From NCBI GenBank assembly GCA_020081605.1, contig JAHREC010000018.1, positions 5,952,001 to 6,016,000 of the forward strand: a stretch of DNA of 64,000 nt, read 5' to 3'. Below are positions 1 through 11,950 of the stretch, piece after piece; within the stretch, counting starts at the first letter, position 1, and each line of letters opens with the position of its first letter. Made by a program: the position numbers and the translations under genes. The notes below the pieces were generated by a model that did no database searches, was not told where the DNA came from, and saw only the letters and a program-made list of their open reading frames with translations. The stretch comes from Albifimbria verrucaria. Lineage: Eukaryota; Ascomycota; Sordariomycetes; Hypocreales; Stachybotryaceae.

Positions 1-374
1 GTCGGAATGGCGGTGGGTGATGGTCCGGCCAAGGGTAGTGTCGCACGCGGTTGTACACCAAGTGATCCGGATAGCCGGTGCCTTCGGCTCGGAACTCCCA
101 TATCGCCCATTCAGAGCCATGTTTCGAATCAAGGAACTCGACAAGACGGTCGAGAGGGTTTCGGTACGCTCGCTGTGGGTATGTTTGAGAAGGACCAGAT
201 CTATGGCGGCGCGTCAGCTACAAGGTCGACTTTAAAGGAGAGAGAGCAGCAGTGGGGCTTGAAAGCATGCACATACGTAGCTATGATGTTATCTGTCACA
301 TAACAAAGATCCAGGTTGGCCTCAGGGTGCCGCGCCCTGGGACCTGCGACGATCTGTCGCAGAATAGATGCCAT
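1..374 (-). CDS. PTEN-like phosphatase, 5' part (partial)
   Basis: N-terminal part of a fungal PTEN/TEP1-type phosphoinositide 3-phosphatase; the gene continues beyond base 1. The start ATG is at 374, and exon 1 (374-277) ends in a GTATGT donor at 276. Exon 2 resumes at 200 after a CATAG acceptor and stays open to the edge. Exon 1 carries the RQIVAGPRARH start and the LDLCYVTDNII stretch typical of the PTEN N-terminus. Exon 2 carries RNPLDRLVEFLDSKHG, WEFRAEGTGYPD and HYPWPDHHPPP, which match the N-terminal half of the PTEN phosphatase domain. The HCxxGKGR catalytic loop would lie outside the window, so activity cannot be judged. Family known function: cytosolic or membrane-recruited removal of the D3 phosphate of PIP3. 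Confidence 0.85.
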
Positions 375-1284
375 CTCGTTACTGCGATGGACGTGAAATA
401 TTAGAGCGAGGGTACTTCTCGGAGAGAGGCATATGTGAATGATATAGCAGCAGAAAGACGTTAAAAAGTGTCGCGTGAGTGCAGAGCCCCAAGTAGGCTG
501 AGTCGGTTGATGCTGAAGCCAAGTGTAGAAACAGAGAGCTGGCTGGCTAATGGATATTCCAGTTACAGTAATGAGCCTAGAGCTACCGAGGGGCGCGACG
601 TCATCAACAATGAGCCCCACCATCAGCCACGACGTCGCTCTGCTGCAACACCCACATGTAAGTCTCAGATGCGTATTAGAAACGACCCTGAGTTACATAG
701 TACTAAGGCGGTAAAACATACAAGTTAACTACACTTACTATACTGCTGATGTTGATGTCCTATAGATATAATCTTGGCAGCTGTATGACCATACAGCTAC
801 GCAACTACACAACTACATCACCAGCACAATTGATCCTCACACTCGGCAATATCACAACATAAATCTGACAAGGATCATATTTGTATCAACACCAGGGAAT
901 CAAGCTATACTGCACCCCGTCACCAGCACTTAACCCCATACCCCTTCGGACAGGAATTATGCCTCAACTTGCTCATGCCATACATGGGATGGCCAGCAAG
1001 CCTGGGCTTCTGTCAAACAAAACTGTTATCACTGTATCACCGCCATTTGTTTCCTATACCCCTTTGTTTCCTCCTTCTCGCCAATACCGCGCCGAGTAAT
1101 AATCGTAAATCCGTAGCACCTCCCTCTAAGCCTGTCGTAATCCTGAACGTCATTTGGGATCCAACTCGCCGTGTCAATGCCCACAATTCACCTTTTACTT
1201 CTAGCACGTCGTGACAGCATCGCAGCTGAGCTGACCTCACACCAGGCCCGCATCTGCCGCAGCTCCCAGCCATCGATTTTTTCA
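375..1284. other. gene-free interval
   Basis: Lies between the PTEN-like start and the POM33 stop, both on the minus strand. It must hold the PTEN-like promoter and the POM33 3' UTR. I see no further coding sequence; the short open frames here have no recognisable content. Confidence 0.5.
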
Positions 1285-2493
1285 TTATATTTTTTTACGA
1301 GTCCTTCTTGGCAGGGCACCGCCGCCAATGTACTTGTTGAGATCGGTAGCGTCGTGGAACTGTCTGGCGCCGGTCTTGACACCATCCCAGACCTGCCTGG
1401 CGGCGGGGAGTTCCTGAGCTCCGACGAAAGAGTCGACGCGGACGCCGAGCTGCTCAAAGGAGGTCTGGACGTGAGAGCTCTGGGAGAAGCGGGCGCGGAG
1501 GAAGGCAGTGTAGATGGCCAGCAGGATCCAAGAGCGGCGCTGGAAGATGATGGCGGCGAGCAGGAGACGGATCCAGAGAAGGATCTCAAGGCTGGAAACG
1601 ACGGACATGGAGGCATCGTAGTACTCCTTGACGAAGATGCCGATTCTGTCAGCCAGGGGTGAGTGACCTTGGAGGCCCTGGCAGCGGCCTCGGGACCGTC
1701 GGCCTGGAGGGCGGCCTTGGTGGGCAGCAGGGTGGGGATCAGGTTGGCTCGGGTGTAGGTAGCAACGTGGAAGACGGAGTAGATGGCGTAGGGCAGCAGG
1801 GCCAGGGGTACTGGGGAGCGAACAGCCAGACGAGCGCCATAACTGCAGCCGGGTTAGCTAAGATGGCGGCAAGGTAGCTGCAGATGCGTGTCTCAGAACT
1901 TACGCAGGTACTGGACGTTCTCATCCGAGAGAATGGCAATGACACCGTTGGGCGTCTTGGCGCCGGACCTCGCGCGGGCACGCTGGGTCTTGTAAACGAC
2001 GATGCCGTAGGTGACGGCGGCGGCGATGAAGGAAGTGCGGTAGGAGAACTTGGCCATGCCGCTGTAGTAGTTCATCCATAGCCAGGACAGGGAGTAGCGG
2101 AAGGTGGTCAGGATGAGCGTCAGGTGTCTGCAAAGGCGGAAGAGCGGTTAGCAAGCAGCTTGAGACAGGCAGATGGGTTGGACATGATGTTCTGATCCCT
2201 CAGCTGCGGGGTGGCAGCAGGGGAGGAGGAGGAGGAGGCCGTGGGCTGAAGACAGCTTCGGCTCGGGATAGGATCGAAGAAGAGGAGAGAGGTTCCGGGG
2301 CAGGACAGGAATAAAGCAAAGCAGAGCAGAGCAGACGTACCCCACAAACCAGCCAACTAGAAGCGGTGAAGGTTAGCGAGCGGCGTCTTTAGCAGAGGAA
2401 GCAAGGGACCGGGGAGCGCATACACTGCAGGGTCTTTGCGAGGGCGAGGAAGCGCTCCTGTAGAGGGAGGTTGGGGTTCGGAGGGGGAGCCAT
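1285..2493 (-). CDS. Pom33/TMEM33-family nuclear envelope/ER membrane protein
   Basis: About 290 aa multi-span membrane protein of the TMEM33/Pom33 family, which in yeast sits in the ER and nuclear envelope and helps distribute nuclear pores. Four exons: 2493-2424, 2356-2341 (16 nt microexon), 2127-1904 (donor GTAAGT) and 1842-1285 (CTAAC branch, CTGCAG acceptor). The start MAPPPNPNLPLQERFLALAK and the segment LILTTFRYSLSWLWMNYYSG are typical. Further hydrophobic segments follow (FIAAAVTYGIVVY, ALLPYAIYSVFHVATY, LEILLWIRLLLAAIIF), and the protein ends in a basic TRRTRKKI-like tail. Exon 4 is broken twice, at the GGGG runs 1805-1808 and 1656-1659. Adding one base to each restores the family sequence through the stop. 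I treat these as undercalls, not decay. Confidence 0.88.
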
Positions 2494-4889
2494 GTCTGCG
2501 GGCGTCGGAGCGAACGGGTGATCGTGTGTGAAAAGAAGCTGGCGATGTTGCGTTGCAAGGCGCGCCGTGGCCTCAAGCGACGGGAGCTGAGCGGGGAAGA
2601 GGAGAGCTAGGCTTTGTGGTGAGGTGATGCGCGGGGAGCTTTGCGAGAGACGAGCCTGGTTGCCGTGAGGAAGACAGGCGAGGGCGGCGAGTCTTTAGGA
2701 GACGTGTTTATAAGCAGTGAGGCAGAGGTAGGAGAAGAAGAGGAAGAAGTGGAGAGAGAGGAGAGATGTGGATTGTTGCTGGAGGTTTAGGTTGCCTTCG
2801 GGTTCTGGTGGCATGAGCATGTGGGCAAGTACCTGCAGGTATCTCGGGCCTGTGGCTGCTGGACCAGACACCTGTTCGGAGCTGGGAGACAGCTGCGTCA
2901 CCACCTCAAGAGGGTGGCATTACGGGACTAGGAGAGCTCGAAAAAGACGATACAAGCTCTGAAAAATGCTGAAAATAATTCCTACTTGTACAAAGGGCTT
3001 TCAGAAACCACAGGAATTTTTCAAATGATTTTTCAGACGTCTGCTGCTTTGTTTGTCGCAGCCAGACGGTCGGAGGCTCAGGGTACATGGGTGGTACAAG
3101 TGAGAGGTAAGTCCCCACACGGTCAGAGCTTCAAGTGAAAGTTGGCTTCAATGACGTTTGCCTGGCCGTCGTTCTGCCTTTACCAAACGAAGCTGACGCC
3201 ACTGCAAACCAGCCACCATCACCATTACCACTACTATTACCACTACTATTACCATTACCATTGCAACCACTGGCGAATCACCCAATACTATGTTTAAATA
3301 CCCCCATGTCGTCAGGCCCGCCTGAACAGGACTCGATTGAGAATTAAGCTAGATCGGGTCGAACCCCATTGTTCGGTTGCTCGTGCACATCCTCAGCGCA
3401 TGCGACTCTATCGGACAAAGTATTGCGTCGCTCATCTCTGCAGATCCATCTTCGCTGTCCAGGAACCATGGCAATGCGCACCTGATAAGAACCGCTAACG
3501 CCTGACCTCATCATACATGAGCTGGCCGTGGTGGCAGGTTTTGGTGACGACGCTAGCTAGACTCCCTCGATTGTCGCCGTTTCTGGCCTCGCTCAGACAG
3601 CACGCCAATCAGAGATGCTTCATATCGAGCACAAGTTCGCTCTAATGACTCGGCACTGAAAGACAAGCAACCGAGTCAATCATGGGCACGGCCAAGGACA
3701 ATGTTCAACCACACGGGCACGCTGCAGCGAGTGCTGTCCTTGTCGATGTCTTCACCTACGCACCATGCCAACTCCAATGCTGATTGATTAATTACTACAG
3801 CGTAGGCATCCTGCTAATCCTCCTCTACCGAACCCCTACCCAGCACACATCAGATGATATGTTCTTTAAATGGATCTCCAAATAAGCGTGCATGCGCATG
3901 TCCATCGCATGACTTGGCGGACCCTGAGCGAGGCACGGCAAGCATTGCCCACCCATCAATCTCAGCTTCTGCGCCAGAGTGGCGCCTCCATTGGCATCGT
4001 GAGCGCTTTGTTTGAGAACTAGACACTTCGACGACATGCAAGCCTCCCCTTCTTACCCGCCGCGCCTCTAGGTGCTTCTAATAATTGAACGACCTACCAT
4101 AGTACCCAAGTCCTCCACCCGCAGAGGCCCCGGCCCTGAGCCCTTCTTCGCCAGACCCAGACCCAGACCAAGCAAACCAGCGAGGCGCAGCCCGAGGGCC
4201 TGAAACGCCTGTCCCTCTAAACCGGCTAACCAGCGTCGTTCAATTGCGGCCCGGACAAGTCGGCATGGCCAAACCAAAATAGTGCCCAGCAGAACCCGCC
4301 AAGCTGCCGAAAGCCGCGCGCCAGTTTGCTTCCATCCCATTTCCCACAGATCGCAGATCCTGTCCTACCCCTGCGCACACAGCCTTTTTTCTTTTTCCCT
4401 CGGCGGCTTTGCCTGTGTGTGCGTGCGCGGTGCAAGTGTGTGTGCGAGGCGTGGCCGCGTGGGTCGCATGAAAAGGCGAGACGCATATCCCGTGCTGGGC
4501 ACGGCCGAGGTGAAAACTTCAGCCGTTCAACGCTCCATTCATTCTACATAAGATATTCCCAACCGTAGTCCCCGTCTTCGCCAATCCTTCTTCCTCCTCT
4601 CCGTCATATTTATTACTTCTTCTAATATTAGGGGCTATTCTTATGAGTGTCTCCACCGCAGCCTTCGCTAGCCTTACATTTGACAGCTGGATTCTACATC
4701 CACCGCCGCGCCCGGACCGCCTTGCTCGTATCTGTTCCCAACAATGGGATAGAAAATCCTTCCAGGAACCATATACGAAGAAGAATCCCGCTGCTGATAT
4801 ACCCCGGCAGACCACATACTATCGCCCCTAGTTCAGATATCCTTCATCTTCACGACCCTAGACACCTGGAGTCCCAGCTAAACCGCATC
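2494..4889. other. gene-free interval with a short microsatellite
   Basis: This 2.4 kb stretch separates divergent POM33 and HET genes and should contain both promoters. It has an imperfect trinucleotide tract near 3219-3262 and a pyrimidine-rich patch near 4379-4405 upstream of the HET gene. No coding frame with recognisable content was found. Confidence 0.45.
3219..3262 (+). repeat. imperfect TAC/CAC/TAT trinucleotide microsatellite
   Basis: Repeated ACC-ATT-ACC and ACT-ACT-ATT units over about 44 bases. Simple low-complexity sequence in the POM33/HET intergenic space; no function is implied. Confidence 0.7.
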
Positions 4890-7378
4890 ATGGCTGAAAG
4901 TCTAAGCCCTGCGGATGCTCCCGAGCGGCCCGGCCTCCAGAGGCGCCGGTCCAGGAACCCTATCAAGAACATGATGCAGCATCTCTCCGTTGAGGATCCA
5001 CAGGAGGAGGGTCGGTACCCCGACGGGACTCGCTCATCCGTCGCCTCAGCGGCCGTGTAAGTCGCAGTCGAAGCTCGACTCGGTCCGATGGATCGGCGTC
5101 CGTCTCGGGATCGACAGACCCAGCCCTGTGTCCGTCCTGTGCCAGCTGGGCTACTGACATCGAGGCCATTTTCACGGAGTCAGAGGCTACGGTGCTGGAG
5201 CAGAACCCGTCCGCGGGGGCGGCGGATGCTTTCGACAAGAAGGAGCACGCAGTAACGATGCTCAGAGGTTTGGAGGAAAACCACCAGTCGACAACTTGCC
5301 CGTTGTGCAAGCTGCTGTGGGCTGTCCATGTTCCCAGTCAAGGCACGGGAGATTACTACCTCTCAGGCTTTTCCAGCCGAGATACAAACTACTTGATTGA
5401 CAGGACCGGCCTATTTGAATCTGACCACCCAGCCAAGAAGCAGGACAAAGCATATTCACCTGCTTTCCTTGGAGTTGTGCCGAGAAAGATGGGTGAGGGA
5501 GCCCTGGGTTGGGACGTGAGCGCAGAATGGTTCAGGGAGACAGGCATGCTATATAGAGCACTGCCTGACCCTGCTACAGAGCTCCCCAGGACACCGAGCG
5601 GAAACGAGGATAAGCAGACCTGGAAAAGGCCTGCACCAGAACTCTCCGAAGTAACAGATACGGGAATATGGGGTCGAGAGCTTGAGAAAGAAATTGACAT
5701 GAATGTCGCGGTGGACTGGCTTCGTTACTGCAAGTCCCACCACCACGAGCGATGTGCTCGCCGGCCGGTCCTAGCAGAAATGGAGGGCTTCCGAGTTATC
5801 GACTGCCTGCGAAGCCCGCCCCAGGTCGTCGAAGGGTCTATACGAGAGGATTATGTGGCTCTGAGTTACGTTTGGGGAGATAATACAACCGAGGCGTGGC
5901 CTCGTGTTTTCAAGGACGCCGTTACCGTTACACAAGAACTGGGGCTACGATATTTATGGGTGGATAAGATCTGCTTAGATGGAGTGCACCCGCAGATTAA
6001 GTGGAGGCAGGTTTCGAGGATGAACGAAATCTACGAGGGTGCTGCAGTGACTATCATTGCGGCCTATGGAAAGGATGCGACAGACGGTCTGCCGGGTGTT
6101 GGTTCCACGCCTCGCCCTGCACAGCCGAAGTACACCTTTGCAAACAACAACATCACATTAGTATCCAGTTTACCGGACCCACGGTTGAGCGTCAAGAACT
6201 CGATTTGGTATACACGAGGCTGGACTTACCAAGAGGGCTTTGTCGCTCGTCGGCGACTCATCTTTACAGAGCACCAGATGTACTGGGAGTGCGAGGGGAT
6301 GGTTTGCCCCGAATCATTGATCATGCCCCTTGACTGCTACCACGACGCAAAGGAGCAGCGCATGTGCGACTTCCTTCGGCCCGGCCTTTTCAACGGTGTC
6401 TCTTTTGTGGACAACAGCTGGCAGTCTTGGAAGAAACTGCCACGACGACAGAATGGCGTGGAGGAACAGCCCAGTACGCTGAGCGTTCTGCGCGAAGTGG
6501 ACCAGCACATTGTCGACTACACACGGAGGCGGCTCTCGCGTGACGAGGACTCGCTCGTTGCATATCTGGGCATCGCCCGGCGGCTGGAGTCGCTGGCACC
6601 GGGCCGCCTGGTGGACCTGGTGGGGATCCCCGTATGGCCGGCCGTGGATGCGCGGGGGCCACAGCCGCGGACGAGGGAGCTATTTGCCCTGTCTACGAGC
6701 TTTTGGCACCACAAGGATGGAGAGGCGGTGCGACGACGTCGACATCTGCCAAGCTGGACATGGGCAGGGTGGAAGGGCCCCGTGGAGATGTTCTCATCCA
6801 TCTCGGTGGCCGACGTTGAGGGTAAGGTTAAGGGACGAAAGTCTTTCAACCACCACTACGTCACGGCCACGCAGCTCACGCGGAATGAAGCCACTTCGAG
6901 GAGCTGGACATACTCACCGGATATCTTACTCTTGAACCCGGACGGAAGCACCGCCTGGGACTTTTGCAAGTCTACCCCCGGCTTGCCACGGCTTTCACCA
7001 CAGCATTACGCACTCCGCGTGACCAACCCGCTGGTGCTCGACAAAGTCAAAGCACGCACTCACAGCGGCGGGTGGATATTCAACCACCTCAGCGTAGACC
7101 TGCGGCTCAGTGGGAACGACGGACCACCCAACATCCGGACGTACGTGGAGCGGCACGCGCACGGGGAGCAGATGACGGTGCTCTGGTTCGTCGAGGAGAC
7201 GACGGTGATGCTACTGGTAGTGGAGCGCACAGGGCGCGGCACGTGGGAGCGGGTCGGGCGGATGCGCATGGGGTTCGTGGAGAGCGCGCGTGAAGTGATG
7301 CAACGGTGCCGGACCCTGGAGGGACTGCTAGGTGAGTTGCCACTGCGGAGCCTCGGGGAGGATATTGTGATTGAGTAA
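4890..7378 (+). CDS. HET-domain (heterokaryon incompatibility) protein 1
   Basis: About 830 aa protein with a HET domain, a TIR-related fold found in fungal allorecognition and immune-like cell-death proteins. The N-terminus begins MAESLSPADAPERPG. It is Arg/Ser-rich and followed by two Cys pairs (LCPSCASW and TTCPLCKLL), common before HET domains. The HET core lies about residues 320-400: LSYVWGDNTTEAWPR, then YLWVDKICLDG, then MNEIYEGAAVTIIAAYG, with the later block WYTRGWTYQEGFVARRRLIF near 6209-6271. The C-terminal 350 residues are unassigned. The frame changes once, in the GGG run 5009-5011; adding one G joins the N-terminus to the main frame and keeps both Cys pairs. An intron from the GTAAGT at 5057 to the CAG at 5145 would also fix the frame but would delete the first Cys pair, so I prefer the undercall. 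Confidence 0.85.
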
Positions 7379-8386
7379 AAAGGGTTCGGGCAGATGTGAG
7401 ATGCAGTGAGATGTGCTGGATGCAGGTCAAGCAGACAGAATGTATTATAGGGAGGCGACTATTACTCGGCTTGCACGAAGTCTTTATCAAACTTGGAATG
7501 ATAGCTAATAGCTTTTGATCTCGATATGATGTGTGAAAGTATTGATTCATATCAAGAACAGGAAAGCAATGTTAAGGGTCGGACAATCTCAAACCGAGGT
7601 ACACCGAGCATCGGAGCCAACACCCGGCCGGGGCTCCGCTGTGAGTCCGCCCGGAAGATCCGGAAGGCCGGCAGAGTCAGTAATTTCCACTGCTTACTCT
7701 AGCAAGGATTAAATCTTTTTAGTCTCCGAGCCACCGGCAAATCTGGACATTCGAGAGTTCCTTTGCCACCTTTTCTTTCTTTTCTTTTCCGGTTCTTACG
7801 GAATCAAAAGGACAGCTGACCCAAGCAAATATGTGTAAACAGGATGCAGGCATGGACGGAGCGCTTCTGTGAGGTCAGATGTTGCATGGCGCCAAGTCAA
7901 TGTCTCATAGAGTGATTCAGCTGAGGCTGTCATACATCGCTTTTTGCCTGACTAAATTAATGAACCCTAGGGGACATGGATGACCCTGAGTCTACGTCAA
8001 CCAGCGCTTGTAAACTTTCATGACGAAGCAGATAGAAAACCGTTTGGCTTAGTTATGGACAACGGCCAATGCCTGCATAAATAACTCTGTGTTGGTTGGA
8101 TCGGATCCCCAGTTCAATGTAACATAAGTGTGACTCGGAGCTGTCCCATCATTTTCTAGAACAAAACAAAACTCTTCCTGTCCATTGCCTTGCCCACACC
8201 CCACTTGGACAGGCGCCGGGATCTTCTTGCTTGGGTGGCTGGCGGCTAACGGATTCCTTCTGACGTCTTTCTCTCACGGACCCCTTCGATCTCGTCGGAG
8301 CCTCCTCACCAGTCCCTTTTCCAATTTTTTCCTTTCTGTCTTCGTGATACCCCTTCCCAGTAAGGCTCCTTATACACAGAAGCATC
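7379..8386. other. gene-free interval
   Basis: One kilobase between the HET gene stop and the Sec14-like start, both on the plus strand. It holds the HET 3' UTR and the Sec14 promoter. No recognisable coding sequence is present. Confidence 0.45.
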
Positions 8387-9905
8387 ATGTCGAGCGACAC
8401 TGCCACTCCCCGCCGGCGACCCGCGTCATGTCGTCGGTGTCACTCGGCGACATCAACTACCCGAATGCCCACTTGGGACATTTGACGGCGCAGCAGGAGG
8501 AGGCGCTGGAGCAGTTCAAGGTGATTCTGGAAGAGAGGGGCGCTTGGAAGCCCGGCCCGCCGCCTTCGCACGACGACGCATTGCTGCTGTAGGTTTCTTG
8601 TGCTTACGGGCTCTGCGCGAGGACGCTTGCTAACGGAATGTTTTTAGTCGCTACTTGCGCGCTCGACGATGGGTTCCTGAGGATGCGTACAAGCAGTTCA
8701 AGGACACGGAAGACTGGCGCGCTGCCAACGACATCGATGTCCTCTATCACACAATTGAGCTGGACGCCTACGAGCAGAGCCGCCGGCTGGTACGTCGTCT
8801 TGCTCCCACATCCCCGGATGTTTCGGATTTGTTCAAACTTTGATCTAACGTTGATGGCGTATAGTATCCTCAATGGACCGGCCGACGCGACCGACGAGGT
8901 ATTCCGCTGTACGTCTTCGAGGTCCGCACCCTCGACTCCAAGACCGTCTCCGAGTATGAGAAGTTGGGCGCCAACAAGACCTTCTCCGAGGCCAAGACCG
9001 ATGGCAAGACGCCCTCGGGCCTGTTGCGCCTTTTCGCCCTCTACGAGAATCTGACACGCTTCAACATGCCCTTCTGCACGCAGCTGGCTGACCGCGAGTA
9101 CCCCGAGGTGCCCATCTCCATGAGCACTAACATTGTCGACATTTCGGGTGTCGGCCTAAAGCAGTTCTGGAACCTCAAGAGCCACATGCAGGCCGCCTCG
9201 CAGCTCGCCACGGCGCACTACCCCGAGACTCTCGACCGTATCTTCATCATTGGCGCCCCCAGCTTCTTCGGCACCGTCTGGGGCTGGATCAAGCGCTGGT
9301 TCGACCCCAACACCGTATCCAAGATCTTCATCCTCAACCCGAATGAGGTACTGCCCACTCTTGAGGCCTTCATTGAGCCGCGCAACATTCCCCGTCGTTA
9401 CGGAGGTGAGCTCGACTACGAGTTTGGTCAGCTGGGCGTTCCGGACCCGGCTTGGGAGGGTGTGGTGCGCTGGGAGAACGGCTACTCGTCTTTCCCTAGT
9501 GGACCGCTGCTGTGGGAGGATGTTGAGATTGATGGCGAGCAGAGACTGGGATGTATTGCTCTAGGCACCAAGGACGGCCAGAAGCAGCGTGTGCGCATCT
9601 GCACCGTGCCCAAGAGGTGGCCACCCAAGGAGACCGAGGCCAACGGCGTCGCCGAGAGTGCGCCCGTGACGGAGGAGAACTCAGCTACGGCTACTGCGGC
9701 CACTTCCACGACCGCTGCTACCTCCACGACCGCAGACGTGACGGAGGGAACACAGACTACGACTAGAGATACCCAGGACGAGGAAGTGCAGACTGACTTG
9801 TCAATCGCCAGCGGCGAGGCAATCGGCAACCTGAAGATAAACGATGAGAAGGACAAGGCCAAGACGGGCGAGGTATCGCCTGCTGTCCCCACGACAGTGG
9901 CCTAA
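8387..9905 (+). CDS. Sec14-like CRAL-TRIO phosphatidylinositol transfer protein
   Basis: Lipid-binding protein of the Sec14 family, expected to exchange phosphatidylinositol and a second lipid at Golgi or plasma membranes. Exons: start-8588, 8648-8789 and 8865-9905 (donors GTAGGT and GTACGT). CRAL-TRIO-N residues are seen in HLTAQQEEALEQFKVILEE and RYLRARRWVPEDAYKQF. The lipid-binding domain includes ISMSTNIVDISGVGLKQFWN, IFIIGAPSFFGTVWGWIKRW and the IPRRYGGELDY signature. The last 120 residues are a low-complexity Ala/Thr/Glu tail. An ATG at 8428 opens the frame directly. The ATG at 8387 is likelier to be the true start, because one extra C in the CCCC run 8408-8411 joins it in frame (MSSDTATPPP...). 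Otherwise 8387-8485 is an overlapping upstream ORF. About 450 aa. Confidence 0.88.
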
Positions 9906-10236
9906 GAGAAGACATAGATGACGGTAGAGGAACAACGGTTGGAAACAAACAATGCAGCGGTTATTATCAAGTATTGTTTGTCTGCTTAGGAGGGGATGCG
10001 TTGTTCTACATAAAGATTATACATTGCTCGTGCGTGGTAGCATGCGACGTCTTTAATGCGAGGATCGTCTATAGATAGTACTGGGCATTTTCTGAGCACT
10101 TGATGAATATGAGAGAACCAACAGACATTTCCTGATTGAGTAGTGGCATTAGTGAAATAGCCAGGTCGGGGCCCAACCGCGACCCCAGCATGCGTGGGCC
10201 TGGGTGAAGAATGACTACAACCAACATCTTGAGCCG
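9906..10236. other. convergent 3' intergenic interval
   Basis: 331 bases between the convergent Sec14-like and MDP-1 genes; it can only hold the two 3' UTRs. Nothing else is seen. Confidence 0.5.
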
Positions 10237-10863
10237 CTAGCCCTCGATGTCGATGTACCCTCTTCTCTTTCTCCATTCTGTCACACCCTTCTCGAATTCT
10301 CCCCATGTTACACCATCGCGGACAAGTTGCATTGTGACACCAAGCTCCTCAGTCTTGAAGTTGCGGACCTCATCGTCGAAGAAGAGCATGTCCTCAAAAG
10401 CGATGCCTGTCCGAGCCTGAATGGCTCTGAAATGCTTCCTCTTGTCCTCGTTGTACATTTCAATACCTGCATCGAACACATCCCATGGCGCGCGCTTCCC
10501 AACAGACTTTTCATCTGCACCTTCTGGGATTAAACGCAGCATCTTCAGCAAGTCTCTGGCCAACTCCTTGGCCGTCGTTCTCGAAGCAACGGCAAGGCGA
10601 ACACCAAGCGTAGGAAGCGCTAAGAGAATGGAAGGCACATCGGCATAGAATGCGAACGTCTCGCCGCGGCGATCAGTTGCCTCAGTCTGGCTGGCGTTGG
10701 CTTTGAGGGGCGGCAAGACATGCGTATCAATCCAGAATGGCCATAACGTGTAGTCGAGGTCGAAAACAACTAGCTTGGGCAACGGCAGGTCTGGGTCTGT
10801 GATTGATGCTGGAATGGACACTGGAGACAGGGTCTTCGTCGTCTTGGAGAGCTTCTTGGGCAT
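10237..10863 (-). CDS. Magnesium-dependent phosphatase-1 (MDP-1) type HAD phosphatase
   Basis: Uninterrupted 208 aa frame with no intron and no frame break. It belongs to the HAD superfamily MDP-1/Acid_PPase group, cytosolic phosphatases thought to act on phosphotyrosine or phosphosugars such as fructosamine-6-phosphate. The catalytic DxDxT motif is VVFDLDYTLW (nucleophile Asp35, acid/base Asp37). Motif II is the ASRTT segment, and motif IV is the acidic FFDDEVRN segment that binds Mg. The aromatic residues after DxDxT (TLWPFW) are typical of MDP-1. Length fits the family (about 170-220 aa). Substrate is not predictable from sequence. Confidence 0.9.
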   Translation of the reverse strand: MPKKLSKTTKTLSPVSIPASITDPDLPLPKLVVFDLDYTLWPFWIDTHVLPPLKANASQTEATDRRGETFAFYADVPSILLALPTLGVRLAVASRTTAKELARDLLKMLRLIPEGADEKSVGKRAPWDVFDAGIEMYNEDKRKHFRAIQARTGIAFEDMLFFDDEVRNFKTEELGVTMQLVRDGVTWGEFEKGVTEWRKRRGYIDIEG

Positions 10864-11950
10864 CTTGTGAAGCAGGTGGAAAATACAGTGACGCTTGGCG
10901 TGAGACGGAACCGCTGCCGAAAATGATGCTCGAAAAATGCGGGAAATAAGGATGAAGAAATATGTTGAGTGGCTCGCCCGATGCGGTTCTGTTCTATCGA
11001 TCGGGATTTGGGCCTGGAACTTGACAATCTATGGCATAAATGACTCGCAGGCAAGTTGCGTCGCTGACAGATCAGACGCTGTACTCAAGCGTCGCTTCTA
11101 TCCTTTGCACTTCAACGCCACCCTAAAAGATCTGACACTAATTAGCTATGCAAGTCGCTCCGCCCACTAAGGCTGCGATATCAGACTTATCCTCGAGGCT
11201 CCATTTGCCGTGGTGGATTCTGGAAAAGACTAGGACAAGAGACTAGCCCTACTGAAAAGAACAACGCCAGCCTACTACCATCGACCCGCAGGCTGATCTC
11301 TCAGTGATGCTCAGTATCGATGGCGATTGACGTGTCTATAGCCAGAATCCTCACATCTGCGCCCCACCACTTGATGTACTGTCAACGTCAGTAGTCGCCT
11401 CCTTGTTTCCTAGCATTACAATGCTGGATCCTCTATAAACTCCCCTGCATCTGTCTCAACCGATTTGTCTATATAAAGAATGGCTACCAGGAAGCGTCAA
11501 TTTGAACAGGACTTTCCTTCACTAGTGCGTACGGTTAGCAATAGTTGCAAAACTCGAGGAATATTTTTTAAGGCAGAGTGTGTCCGATTGGGCCCTTTGT
11601 TCAAAATTAAAAATGGTGGGTGTGTTGGCGTGGTTGAAGATGTTACAAGTCTTTGAAGCATAGCTGTGGAAGTTGAATATGACCCCAACGCAATGAAGAT
11701 TCACCTTGCATAGCAGATGATATTTAAAACTTAAACCGATGTTGTTGGTCCTGGTATATGATGCTAAATATACCCACCCATGAAGAGTCCAAACCGGCAA
11801 CAGTCGTAAAAACTAGTGACCTGAGTGGACGGTTAACCGCTGTCTCCAGCTACCCCCGCCACAGCCTGGTTTTGGTGTTTCAGTCAACAAATGTATATAG
11901 AGCAGACCAACAGCTAATGTAATTGGAAGAAATCTCAAACCAAACCTATC
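10864..11950. other. gene-free divergent interval
   Basis: About 1.1 kb between the divergent MDP-1 and NACHT-WD40 genes, becoming AT-richer toward the NLR. A TATATAAAG TATA-like element lies near 11471-11478, but it is almost 480 bases before the NLR start. No coding sequence was recognised. Confidence 0.4.

Noticed and set aside
201..623. 140-codon minus frame as a separate gene
   Set aside because: Its C-terminal part is exon 1 of the PTEN-like gene read through the intron; the real start is at 374.
5057..5145. Intron in HET1 with a perfect GTAAGT donor
   Set aside because: In phase, but it would delete the LCPSC motif and the RS-rich continuation that reads well in the other frame; an undercall at 5009-5011 explains everything.
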